Assembly: GCA_016647705.1 (NCBI GenBank)
Contig: CM028328.1
Span: 4,613,311 to 4,677,310, forward strand
From: Eucommia ulmoides
Lineage: Eukaryota > Streptophyta > Magnoliopsida > Garryales > Eucommiaceae
Direction: 5' to 3'
DNA length: 64,000 nt
Each line of letters begins with the position of its first letter. Position 1 is the stretch's first letter. The position numbers and the translations under genes are program-made. Below, one piece after another: positions 1-10,465 of the stretch. Under the pieces are notes generated by a model. That model saw only the letters and a list, made by a program, of their open reading frames with translations, searched no databases and was not told where the DNA came from.

Positions 1-90
1 GATCCTAAATCGTCATACAGATTAGTATGAATGGCTCTTATGTACGCGATCGAACCCGCCGATTCCTGACTCAACGCATCCGCTACAACA

Positions 91-440
91 TTAGCTTTCC
101 CCCTGGTGATAGTGGATAGTGCAATCATAGTCTTTAATCAGCTCTATCCAACGTCTCTGCCTCAAATTTAATTCCTTCTGAGTAAACAGATATTTCAAAC
201 TTTGGTGGTCGGTGTAGATTTCACACGTCTCGCTATACAAATAGTGTCTCCAAATCTTTAAGGCAAATATAATCGCTACCAGCTCCAAATCATGTGTCAG
301 GTAATTTTGCTCATGATTCTTCAGTTGTCGAGATGCGTATGTGATTACATGACCATGCTGCATCAGAACACATCCTAGCCTTTGGTGGGACGCATCACTA
401 TAAAATACAAAGACACTCCTTCCGTCGGGAGGGATAGTAC
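91..440 (-). pseudogene. RNase H domain of Ty3/gypsy pol (fragment)
   Basis: The 90-residue open stretch carries the typical Ty3/gypsy RNase H signature: [15 protein letters not shown], an [17 protein letters not shown] block, then [24 protein letters not shown]. The family uses this domain to remove the RNA template during reverse transcription. Upstream (362-440) weak codons for [12 protein letters not shown] continue the domain. The reading ends near 91 and is not followed by an open integrase within the window. It is a remnant of the same pol gene as the RT piece to its right. Confidence 0.85.
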
Positions 441-599
441 TGGTGCCGATATCAATCTACTCTTCAACTCCTGGAAACTCTATTGGCATTTGTCAGTCCA
501 CTCAAATTTGGATTTCTTGCAATCGACCGAGTCAACGGGGCAGTTATAACAGAAAATCGATGCACAAACCGTTGAGATATACCCGCCAATCCTAAAAAG

Positions 600-1300
600 T
601 TTTGAATTTTAGTCACATTTTTTTCAGTCTTTCTCACTAAACAACAACTTCAACTTTCTTTGGGTTCACTTGAATACCGTTTCCTAAAATAATATACCCC
701 AAAAAATACCACATAATCTAACCGAAATTTGCATTTACTGTACTTCGCATATAGCCTCTTCTCCCGTCAGGTTTGTAACACAATTCGAAGATGTTCTGCA
801 TACTCGTCTCTGCTTTGGGAATAGATCGATATATCGCCAATGAATACGATAATAAATTGATCCAGATAAAGTTGGAAGACCCGACTCATCAAGTCCATAA
901 AGGCAGTAGGAGCATTTGTCAATCCGGAGGGCATAACCAAGAATTCATAGTGTCCATATCTCATACGGAATGCCATTTTTGCCACATCACTGTCTTTGAC
1001 TTTCAATTGGTGATACCCTGATTGAAGATCTATCTTGGAAAACACTTTAGCCTTCTAGAGATAGTCAAACAAATCATTAATCCTAAGTAACGGATATTTA
1101 TTACGGACGGTCACCCTATTCATCTGCCGATAGTTGATACACATTCTCAACATGCCATCCTTCTTCTTCACAAACAAACTGCGGCTACCCATGGGGAAAC
1201 GTTAGGTTTGATAAATCTACGATCTAATAAATCTTGCAACAAAATCGTGCAACTGCACTTTCAATTCTTTCAGTTTGGTAGGCGCCATACGATAAGGGGG
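600..1300 (-). pseudogene. Reverse transcriptase of Ty3/gypsy pol (broken)
   Basis: The best open part (767-1045) shows the RT palm: [41 protein letters not shown], then FIGDISIYS. Families normally have F/Y-I-D-D at the last motif; here the first catalytic Asp is Gly, so this copy should be inactive. The part from about 1100 to 1300 corresponds to the fingers region (for example the [16 protein letters not shown] stretch) but contains stops and frameshifts. It is pseudogenic. Confidence 0.85.
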
Positions 1301-1352
1301 AATCGATATAGGAGCCGTTCATGGAAGCAACTCAATAATGACTTCCATCTCC

Positions 1353-1805
1353 CTATCTGCTGGCAACCCTGGCCAATCTTCTGGAAAATACGTCGGGAAA
1401 ATCTCTAATCACTAAAATATCCGCCGTCTGAACTTCTTTCTGACTGGTGTTAATTATATGCGCGAGGTATCCCTGACATCTTTTCTTCAATAATCTCCTG
1501 GCTTCTAAGGTAGAAATCAAACCGACAGGAGTGATAATTATGTCTCTCGAGAATACAAATTTCGGCTCACCTGAGATTTGAAAGGTCACTTTCTTCTTAA
1601 AACAATCCACCGTGACATGACAGCCGAACAACAAATCCATATCCAGTATTACATCAAGATCGTAAATATTCAAGGGTAATAGATCTACCGACAATTTCCT
1701 ACTACCAATACGAAGTGAACTATATTTATACGCACTAACTATTAACACAGACTCATAGTTCTCGGCCATTTCCTGCACATCATTCTTTATTAATTCACGT
1801 TGCAT
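1353..1805 (-). pseudogene. Protease C-terminal part and start of RT (Ty3/gypsy)
   Basis: A 150-residue open stretch includes LDVILDMDLLFGCHVTVDC, the C-terminal half of a Ty3/gypsy retropepsin (usually a V-I-L-G-M-D-W-L block). It then runs into ITPVGLISTLEARRLL and IRDFPDVFSRRL, the linker that begins RT. The D-S/T-G active-site part of the protease is not seen upstream. An equivalent left end (a KNDVQEMAENYES-like block) recurs on the plus strand near 53400 in another element, so both share the same upstream junction. Confidence 0.75.
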
Positions 1806-2574
1806 TTGCCCATTTCATATAACTTTTAAATCTGTCTGCCCGTCAACCTAAAACGTATTTCCAAAGTAGATCTTTTCTAGATTAGTCTACATCTTATCTC
1901 TTCCGTTTTATTTCAAATTTTTATTTCGTACCGCCGAATGGTCGTCTTTTTCTGCTTTAACCATATGAACCTCCCTCTCTAATAAAATCACGAGCACACC
2001 CACACATTTATGATAAAATTTGCGTATCTTAAATAGTAGTGCAGTGTGTCGTGTAATTGCATAAATAAAGTGTTGTCCACCCAGTCAATTCAATGAATAA
2101 CTTAACATTGGACGAAATAAATACGCTCTACCATACTGTTGGTTTAGCAATAAAAATATTACGTACTACCGACAGGGAGTCCCAATGTCAAATACTACGA
2201 ATAGAATTACTTATCAGTTATAATTTAATATTCCCAACCTCTAACACCCCCACAATCGCAATCTACTCATTTCCACTAACAACCACCACCCAAACCACCA
2301 ACAAGCAGTATCACACTTCGTCGCACCCACTAATTGCCAAAAAGGCAACTAATTATACACGATGCCAATATATCATCTAATGCAATGCAATAACTATCAC
2401 TCGCGTGCCGAACCCACCTATTGACACCATATCTCACGGTCCACTACTAACTTGACACTATCTATCGACACCCTATCTCAAAGTCCCCTACTAACTAAAC
2501 GACCAACACGTCTTCCTATCTCATGATCCTCTATTGACACAACTTCTGGCAAGTCTACAGAACCTATAACCTAT
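1806..2574 (-). other. Retrotransposon leader region, no recognisable gag
   Basis: Between the primer site and the protease fragment there are only about 0.8 kb, and I see no CCHC zinc knuckle or gag core in any frame. Parts resemble the leader at 52762-53350 of the other element. The 2093-2380 plus-strand open frame is Asn/Thr-rich and looks like chance. Confidence 0.45.
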
Positions 2575-2586
2575 GCTCTGATACCA
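2575..2586 (-). promoter_or_regulatory. Primer binding site (tRNA-iMet type)
   Basis: The minus strand reads TGGTATCAGAGC four bases after the LTR end, the usual complement of the initiator tRNA-Met 3' end in plant LTR retrotransposons. It fixes the orientation of the element and the LTR boundary at 2591. Confidence 0.85.
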
Positions 2587-2590
2587 AAAT

Positions 2591-4300
2591 TGTCATACCC
2601 CACCCTGGACACCCGTCATGTGGAGTTGGTGTGACGTAGACATGATACCGCCCAACTGACTAGCCAACCTCAATACGTCAATAACAAAATTATAAATCTA
2701 TACAACACATATAATAGTCCCCTCTGATAGGGATACACTGTCCCGAACATAAATACAATCAAACAAATCCCCTGAACCTCACTTAGATTTCATTTCTGAT
2801 ATCTCGTCTCCAAACTTTTCCTCAAATGACTCCTTTGCGTGACCCGCATAACTCTATCTAGCGCCAGTAGGGGGACCGACCGACTCCTAACTATTTTACC
2901 TGCGAGTGTACTGCCTTCTTAGTAAAAATATTTTGTAATAATAAATCATTCTACAACATCTAAATGGATCAAGCATGAGTATAGAAACAACACGTAACTA
3001 GTAAAATTCTTTATAATATAAGCAGTGAAAATGAAATAATAAATATAAGTTCTATTCCAATCCATCTAGTAAAATAATACCAATCACCATAATAAATAGT
3101 AAATCAGCCAATATAAGTAAAATATCACATCTCAAACACACATCTTAAACTACCCCTCCACCACAACACACACTGGCTAGCCATAGTGATTGTTTTAACC
3201 TTACGATCGGGAGTTGCAACGGTACCGTAACATTCGTAGGAATGCCTTCCTACGAAATATCCACACCCCTTTTTGGCGAGAAATATAATCCATACCCCTT
3301 ACGGGGAGAAATATCCATATCCCATGGGAAGAATCCACACCCCTTACGGGGAGAAATATAATCCACACCTCTTTTGGGGAGAAACCACACCCCTTTCGGG
3401 GAGAACAACTACGGTATCGTCAAAATCATCAATATAGTTAAAAACCCACATCCCTTATGGGAAGAAATGCATTTCCACACCACATCGTCAAAAATTCACA
3501 CCCCTTATGGGGAGAATATAAACCACACTCCTTTTCGGGGAGAATTTCCAAAATCGCATTTTTTTCTCTCCTTTTCAAAAGTACCACCAATTTTAGTAAA
3601 AGAACCAGTTTTTCACCTTTGTACCACCGATTTCAGTAAAAACTATTTTTTTCACCTTTGTTTTTAGAAAACCATATATTTTCCACTCTCTTTTCAAAAC
3701 CAGCCATATCCAACGAAAATTATTTTTCTGTATCCTTCTTTTTAGAAATCAACACAATTCTCCGGAAATTCATTTTACCAACTCATCCCAAAAACCTGCT
3801 TGATCCATATAATTTATGAAATCGTACAGTGTAAGTAAGCACATATGTCATCATATATCTATAGAAAATAGTTTGGTAAAAAGACAGTACACTCACCTCG
3901 TTAACCGCTCTCCAAAACCTTCACTGACCACCCTCTATCGGGACACCGGTGCCTGCGAGCCTAATAGTGATAGAGCCTAAATTAATATCTTATCTAAAAC
4001 ATCTGAATCATGTAATGCAGATCCTATATTTCGAATCGTTACTATTTTATGTACCACATAATTAAAATTAATTAATCGTTAGGAAATTGTTATGATTTTG
4101 GGATTTGTAACGCTAAATAAAATTTAATTTAACGAAAATTATTAATCGATTGAAATTTCACCTATTTTTGAATCACTTGGCGACTATGAGATGGATTTTT
4201 GATTTTCAGTGGGGTGGTTTATGTAATTCCCTTTTCTTTTTTCTTTTTTTTTTTTTTTTTTTCGTTTCTGTTCTGTTTTGGTTTTAGTCGGCCGGCCACG
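2591..4300 (-). repeat. Truncated 5' LTR (2.7-kb LTR family)
   Basis: The LTR 3' end (minus strand ...GGGTATGACA) is at 2591. Blocks match the other LTRs: the GTCCAGGGTGGGG end; a block with ACGGTACCGTTGCAACTCCC at 3195-3230; a GAGTGTACTGCC inverted repeat at 2905-2922 and its partner at 3880-3896; and the AAATAAAATTTAATTT region near 4115. The U3 portion (about 1 kb in the solo LTR) is missing beyond about 4300. Confidence 0.8.
3255..3545. repeat. Minisatellite inside the LTR
   Basis: An ATCCACACCCCTTACGGGG-like unit with AGAAATATA spacers is repeated about eight times with variation. CCCCTTACGGGG is itself nearly palindromic. The array occupies the same LTR position as the unrelated-looking CACCCGTCTGG repeats of the other LTRs. 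Confidence 0.7.
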
Positions 4301-5462
4301 CACCACCCACGCTGGCCCCCAACAAACACCCCTTGTACCTACCCTTCAGAAATGTCCCAACAAGGAACAACATCGGCCTGCAGTATTTGAACCCGTGCTC
4401 AGTTGCATGGAATGATACAAACAGTCTCTTGAAATGGCCTATTTTTTTGTCATAATCCAACGCCAAATGGTTGCTTGGGTTCGTCCACATGCATGCATCC
4501 AAATACCAACGCAATTGATCGTAAGATGACTCGTGATTGCCATACAAATCATCCCGAGCTTTCTTTACGCCATTCCATGCAATGTGGTATGGGATCTTAA
4601 TTCCATAGTCGTTCTTAAAGGTGTGAACAACATCAATTGGTCGAGTGGACGAGGTATTCTGAACTAAGTCTAAGAAGCATGACTTAACAACACTAGAATT
4701 CATCTTTTTATTTCTCGTCGTTCTATAAGCAGTATTACAACTATGATTTCTCTAGAACTCCCAATTATAAAAAAAAATCATTACTTTCATCTAATCTACC
4801 ATGCATTCTCCATTCACACCCTTTCTCTTCCTTGAGTGAACATTTAGCTGTCACTCTCTTCTTGTTATTCTTTAGGAACCGAAATGTGAAACCCATTTGT
4901 GCAATGTATTTCCTTATTACTTCTCTAAATTTTGGTATTCCACCCTCAAAGATTTGCCTAGTTTCCTTAAGACCTTTAGCCTAGTGATCGGATAGTAATA
5001 CCTTTTTAGGTAATGGGCAGAAAATCGACAATAAATCGTGCTCCATGTTTATACCTGCATCTTTCGTCCCCTTGGATATTCGATAAGCATCCTGTCCCGG
5101 CTGCCACCTGATCCACTCCCGCTGCTGCACATCTTTATCTCCAAACCCACATATTCAAGCTTCATTGCTCGTGTAAGATTAACCATCACCTCTACGTCAT
5201 CCTGACACGTTATTAGGCATCTCTTATGCCCTGGTATGGAATAAAACATCTTGAAAGAAATGTCCCTCAACACGTCTCACCCCGACAACACATTTTGAAT
5301 TAGCAACTCATGCATGAAATTGTCGTCAACTTTAACGCCCAACGAGTAACCATCAAATTTGCACATCAAAATTATGCGCGTCGCCATTGCCCCCCCAGTA
5401 AATTTGCTAAAACCAATAGAATGCATCCAAGTGTGCGAGTAAAAACAGTCTAAAAACATCAA
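4300..5462 (-). pseudogene. Mutator-like (MULE) transposase remnant
   Basis: Three consecutive minus-strand pieces fit a MULE transposase. An N-terminal part (5049-5462) contains CKFDGYSLGVKVDD and a DDVEVMVNLTRAM block. A DNA-binding MuDR-type part (about 4800-5000) contains TRQIFEGGIPKFREVIRKYI and RVTAKCSLKE. The start of the transposase core (4300-4703) contains HGFKYCRPMLFLVGTFLKG followed by RYKG. Families have FLDGTFLKG, so the first catalytic Asp is replaced by Val. Frames shift between pieces, and the rest of the DDE domain is cut off at the junction with the LTR near 4300. This is a dead, truncated MULE. Confidence 0.8.
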
Positions 5463-5745
5463 GGGTCTGTGTTAATGTTAACATTAGTATGTATTAGTTA
5501 TGTGTTAACATTTACGTGTTTTGCAAAATCCAAAAAGTGGGTGCATTAACGTTAACGTCACCATTGCCCCCCAATAAATCTACAAAAACCAATAGAATGC
5601 ATCCATATGTGTGAGTAAAAACAGTCTAAAAACATCGAACGTTTGTGTTAAAGTCAATATCAATGTGTATTAGTTTTGTGTTAACGTTTACGTGTTCTGC
5701 AAAATCCAAAAAGTGGGTGCATTAACGTTAACGTTAAAAGGGGTT
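5384..5745. repeat. Tandem duplication, two copies of about 180 bp
   Basis: The stretch from GCCATTGCCCCCC through CAGTCTAAAAACATC to AAAGTGGGTGCATTAACG (about 5388-5560) is repeated at about 5565-5738. The first copy overlaps the N-terminal coding part of the MULE remnant, so the duplication arose within or beside that element. Confidence 0.8.
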
Positions 5746-6916
5746 GTTAAAACAAAGATAATGAAACTATCATCACTACATACAAACCCCCCCTCCAGGG
5801 CAAAAACAAACTTGCTTGTTAGTATTAACGTAAAAAAAATATGTTAACATTAAAAACTGTGTTAACGTTAACATGTACACACGTTGCTAAAAATAGAACG
5901 ACCCCCCTCCCATTTCAAAACGAGTGTGTTAACGTTAATGCCTTCTTCTCACTCCTATCCCTACTACTGTGCCTATTTCCACAACGACATACACATAAAA
6001 ACGTACAAGTTAGCGAAACCAAAAAAACTATGTTAACTCTTCGACAATCGCCCCCATACATGTTAAACTCTAAAAAAACCAAATAAATTTTTTGAAAAGG
6101 TCTTTTGTTTATATTCACATTCTTTTTACGTTCATGATACAAGTTTAAAAAACATGTTAACGTTAACGCAATGTTGTCGTCGTCCCCTCCCCTAAAATAA
6201 CAGTGAATCCATTCATCACGAAAAAACTCAAAACCCCAAGTTGAAAACATTATAGCAACATCGAAAAATGACGAAAAAAAAGATTAAATGCGATTATATA
6301 ACTTTTCATTGAATATAATCGACCAACCTGATATTACTTCGTTTTAAAAATCTCTTCGATCGCTGTTACCGAATATAGTCGTCGTCCCAGGTTCTTCTCC
6401 TTGTACCAGCTCTGCAACGCCTACAATTTTGAAAGGAATATTTTTGAAAATCTTCGCCCTGTGTAAGGAATGTCATACGTTTATTTGAATCAACCCAAAA
6501 ATCTCTATTTTGTCGCTTATCATAACTGAATCCATCTATCCAGTTGGCTCGCAGGGGTGAACAAGGGTATTATCGTCCATCACCGCTCGTCTTGGATCGT
6601 CGGAGGACTGTAAACTAAACTCCCTGTACGAGGAGATTTGATCCCAAACCGAACAGTTGAAAGGTTTTTTTTTTTTTTTTTTCTCAATGGTCTCTTTAAT
6701 AGGGACTAAATATTAAAAAACTCAATATTATATTCAACATCCAAACAAAAGACAAGAGTTGTGATTGTATGGTTAATGAAAGACATATACCCCCACTGTA
6801 TAATTAGTTCATGTTATATGTAACACTAACAAAAAAATGTAACAATGTATTTTTTCGTATTGTAATGCATATCATGTTGATTATAACATGGATTTCTATC
6901 CAATGCTAAAAAAAAT
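5746..6916. other. AT-rich tract with GTTAACG motifs, no gene seen
   Basis: No convincing coding sequence. GTTAACGTTAACG or close variants occur at about 5720, 5862, 5929 and 6153, continuing those at 5474 and 5548. A 17-18 base T run sits at about 6665-6683. This is likely terminal or subterminal MULE sequence followed by host or other repeat DNA. Confidence 0.4.
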
Positions 6917-7652
6917 TGTTGATGTCCAAAAGTGGTGAGTGACCAACAATATGGTTTGGAAAAGCAGTGTGCTTATAAGATTGTTGATGACATGATTGAC
7001 TAGTAAATTTGGGGGTTCTGACGACCTTTAGGTGATCGCAATCTGACCTGAAATCCATAACCCAATCTAAGATCCCGTTCAGACTCCAAGATGAATACTT
7101 CTCTAGACTCTATCCTGATCTCCAAGCTGAGCTCTACTCTTTTACTCCGAGTACCTACACACAGACTTATCGGGATCGCACCCAGTAAAGTCCCTCCGGC
7201 GTGAAAGTAAGTATCCAGGGGAGAAGGATTAAGAAATGCTCCAGTGTCAGTAGAGAAGACGTACCGTTGGGCATTGGATGCCATGAGGTATTTATAGGCA
7301 CTGGAGTCGGTTAGCGCTGTAAGATTTAGGGAGTTAAGATCGGTTTAATTAACCTAATCCACTTGGCAGCCAATGAGCAAGTAGATTAGTGCTCTGATCA
7401 TTTGGGTTGGATTTTTGGGCCCACCTGTAGAGGCCCATGGGCCAGAACCTCAAGACGGATCGGAGAGGCCCTGAGTATGAAGATAACGACCGAAGAGTGC
7501 TCGATTTTGTCAGCTCAGCACAGATTTTACCGGCTCAGCCGAACTTCTTTAGCTCGGCAGAGCGATTCATAGTTCGGCTCGACTCCCAGCCCGGCCATTT
7601 TTCCATACTTGGAGCGATATACTCCACGTGGAGTATGTGACAAAAGTCCCCA
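6917..7652 (-). repeat. 3' LTR of the Tat element
   Basis: Begins TGTTGATGTCC and ends CCCCA on the plus strand, aligning end to end with 25258-26007 by eye at very roughly 85-90 percent. The minus-strand start TGGGGACTTTTGTCAC corresponds to TGTAGGGGAATTTCATCAC in the other LTR. AGCTCGG-containing motifs near 7500-7575 resemble the core of the adjacent tandem array. Confidence 0.85.
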
Positions 7653-8139
7653 GGGCGAGAGCGGAACATGATGGGCTTGGGGGTTTTATGAATTAATTCT
7701 GTATAGACTTGACTTTTATGTGCTGTTCGTTTTGTTGAGCGTCGCTATTGTGGTCGCTGATCAATGGACCCATTGGCCACAAATACTCATGCCCCACTAT
7801 ATTTAGAATGTGTCGAGGTCATCGCGTTGATGCTAGATCGAAGCCGGTGGCCAAGAAATCGAATTTGCAAGCCAAAACTACATCTTCCAATGACTCGGAA
7901 CTTGATTTATGTATCGCCCCTTTAGAAATGAAGAGTAGCGGCTCGTTGTTAGCCCTTCAGGATGATCAGATGGCGGAGAGAGCGTTAAAAATGATTCCAG
8001 AAACCAAAAATGGCTTAAAAAATTGTTAAATGTATAGATTCCAGGCTGAGGGTATGGCAGTTCGTCATCTCGGCTTGGAATCCTTCACCTCGGCCCGCCA
8101 GTCTCCAATGTAAAATGGATGGGTTCCATACTTGAAAAG
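7653..8139. other. Element 3' region, no gene seen
   Basis: Non-coding part of the Tat element between the 3' LTR and the tandem array. Short open frames are chance. Toward 8040-8139 degenerate copies of the array unit begin (CAGCTCGTCAG-like words). Confidence 0.5.
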
Positions 8140-10240
8140 CCCAAGCTGAGAGTACGACAGCTCGTCAGATCGGGCAACGCGCCAAACTTCAAAAAGGCTT
8201 CATATTTTGGGCATGTTCGAGCTGAGAGTACGACAGTTCGTCAGCCCGAACCATGGCAGAATCTTCAAAGAGACTTCATATTTTAGGCATGTCCGAGCTG
8301 AGAGTATGACAACTCGTCAGCTCGAACCATGGAAGAATTTTCCAAGAAGGTCTTTATATTTTGGGCATAATCGAGTTGAGAGTACAACAGCTCGTCAGCT
8401 CAGACCATGGCAGAATTTTCCAAGAAGGTCTTCATATTTTTGGTATGTCCGAGCCGAGAGTGGTATGTTCGAGCTGAGAGTACGGCAGCTTGTCAGCTCG
8501 GACCTTGCCTGAATCTTCAAAGAGGCTTCATATTTTGGGCATGTTCGAGTTGAGAGTACAGTAGCTCGTCAGCTCGGACCATGACATAATCTTTCAAGAG
8601 GGTCTTCATATTTTTGGCATGTCTGAGTTGAAAGTACGGTAGCTCGTCAACTCGAACATTTACTGAATCTTCAAAGAAGCTTTATATTTTGGGTATATCC
8701 GAGTTGAGAGTACAGCAGCTCATCAGCTTAGACCATGGAAGAATCTTCAAAGAGGCTTCATATTTTGGGCATGTCCGAGTTGAGAGTACGACAACTCGTC
8801 AGCTCAGACCATGGCAGAATCTTCCAAGAGGGTCTTCATATTTTGGTCATGTCCGAGCTGAGAGTATGGTAGCTCGTCAGCTCGAACCCTGACCGAATCT
8901 TCCAAGAGAGTCTTCATATTTTGGGCATGTTTGAGCTGAAAGTACGGCAGCTCGTCAGCTCAAACCATGACTAAATCTTCAAAGAGGGTCTTCTATTTGG
9001 GTCATGTCCAAGGTGAGAGTACGATGATCATGTCAGCTTGGACAATTCTTCTCACTTGCAAACTTTTGAAGGAACGAAGGTTTGAGGCTTCTTCTTTTTT
9101 ATCATATCTGAGCTGGGAGTACGTCGGCTCGTCAGCTTAGGCATTTTTTCTTACTTCAACATCTTGGAAGGAATGAACGTTTGAGGCTTCTCCCTTTTTA
9201 TCATGTTCGAGCTGGAAGTACATCGGCCCGTCAGCTCGGGCATTTCTTCTTTAACATCTTGGAAGGAATGAAGGTTTGAGGCTTCTCCCTTTTGATCATG
9301 TCCGAGCTGGGACTACGTTGGCTCGTTAGCTCGGACATTTCTTCTTACTTCAACATCTTGGAAGGAAGGAAGGTTTGGGGCTTTCCCTTTTTGATCATGT
9401 CCAAGCTGGGAGTACGTCGGCTCGTCAGCTCGGGCATTTCTTCTTACTCAACATCTTGGAAGGAAGGAAGGAAGGTTTGAGGCTTTCCCATTTTTATCAT
9501 GTTCGAGCTGAGAGTACGTCGACTCGTCAGCTTGGGAAATTCTTCTTACTTTAACATCCTGGAAGGAATGAAGGTTTGAGGCTTCCCCATTTTTTATCAT
9601 GTTCGAGCTGGGAGTACGTCGGCTCGTCAGCTTGGGCATTTCTTCTTACTTTAACATCTTGGAAAGAAGGAAGGTTTGAGGCTTTCCCTTTTTTATCATG
9701 TCCGAGCTGGGAGTACGTCGGCCCGTCAGCTCAAGCATTTCTTATTTAATATCTTGAAAGGAAAGAAGGTTTGAGGCTTCCCCCTTTTGATTATGTCCGA
9801 GCTGGGGGTATGTCGGCTCGTCAGCTCAGGCATTTTTTCTTACTTCAACATCTTGGAAATAAGGAAGGTTTGAGGATTCCTTCTTTTGATCATGTCCAAG
9901 TTGGGAGTACGTCGGCTTGTCAGCTCGGGCATTTCTTCTTACTTAACATCTTAGAAGGAATGAAGGTTTGAGGCTTCCCCCTTTTGATCATGTCCAAGCT
10001 AAGGGTACGTCGACTCGTCAGCTCGGGCAATTCTTTTTACTTTAATATCCTGGAAGGGAGGAAGATTTGAGGCTTCCTCATTTTTTATCATGTCCGAGTT
10101 GGGAGTACATTGGCTCGTCAGCTCGGACATTTCTTCTTACTTAGATATCTTGGGAGGAATGAATGTTTGAGGCTTCCCCCTTTTGACTATGTCCGAGTTG
10201 GGAGTACGTCGGCTCGTCAGCTCGGGTATTTTTTTTTTTC
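8140..10240. repeat. Tandem array with two unit subfamilies
   Basis: About two dozen units. The left half (about 8140-9000) has units of about 80 bp, with spacers containing CTTCATATTTTGGGCATGT and ATGGCAGAATCTTC. The right half (about 9090-10240) has units of about 98 bp, with spacers containing ATTTCTTCTTACTTCAACAT and GGAAGGTTTGAGGCTTC. Both share a core that opens with CCGAGCTG, continues RGAGTACG, and ends GCTCGTCAGCTCGG. The core's ends, CCGAGCTG and CAGCTCGG, are inverted repeats. Arrays in this 3' position are known in Tat-type elements and can seed satellites. Confidence 0.92.
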
Positions 10241-10299
10241 AAGTTGGAAAGAAGGTTTGGGGCTTCTTGGTCCACACGTGGCGCGTGGGTGACACGTGC

Positions 10300-10465
10300 C
10301 GTCATTCTAGCTTGTATAAGAAGCCAATGCCATAACCGCTAGATGGGGGGCTACGTAGCAATAGGCGTGTCAATCGACGCATCCGTGACCTTTGGGTTAG
10401 GTGACTTTTCGTATGGGCATATTTTGTTTTTTATAAGAAGGGAGCCTCTTTATTCATTCAACACT
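10300..10465 (+). promoter_or_regulatory. Candidate promoter of the antisense ORF
   Basis: Two TATA-like motifs, GTATAAG near 10313 and TTTTTATAAGAAG near 10428, precede a CTTTATTCATTCAACACTT stretch suited to a start site about 30 bases downstream. It sits directly between the tandem array and the plus-strand ORF. Purely sequence-based inference. Confidence 0.4.

Larger units (their letters stand above)
1..4300 (-). mobile_element. Partial Ty3/gypsy (chromovirus-like) LTR retrotransposon
   Basis: Reading the minus strand from right to left gives a truncated LTR, a tRNA-Met-type primer site, a protease C-terminal piece, reverse transcriptase and RNase H, after which the window edge cuts the element. 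No integrase lies inside the window. The 2.7-kb LTR family is shared with the solo LTR at 12277 and the element at 49931: the three have matching blocks around the primer site and around the GTGAGTGTACTG motif. The U3 end is missing, because the LTR stops near 4300 in a GGCCGG stretch next to MULE sequence. Assignment to the Tekay/Del branch is inferred from LTR length and primer type and is not proven. Confidence 0.8.

Noticed and set aside
8140..10240. CRISPR-like regular repeats
   Set aside because: Units are contiguous tandem repeats with no unique spacers, in a plant retrotransposon.
8207..10292. Open frames through the tandem array
   Set aside because: They are short, change frame from unit to unit and simply translate the repeat. 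The array is non-coding in the orientation of the element.
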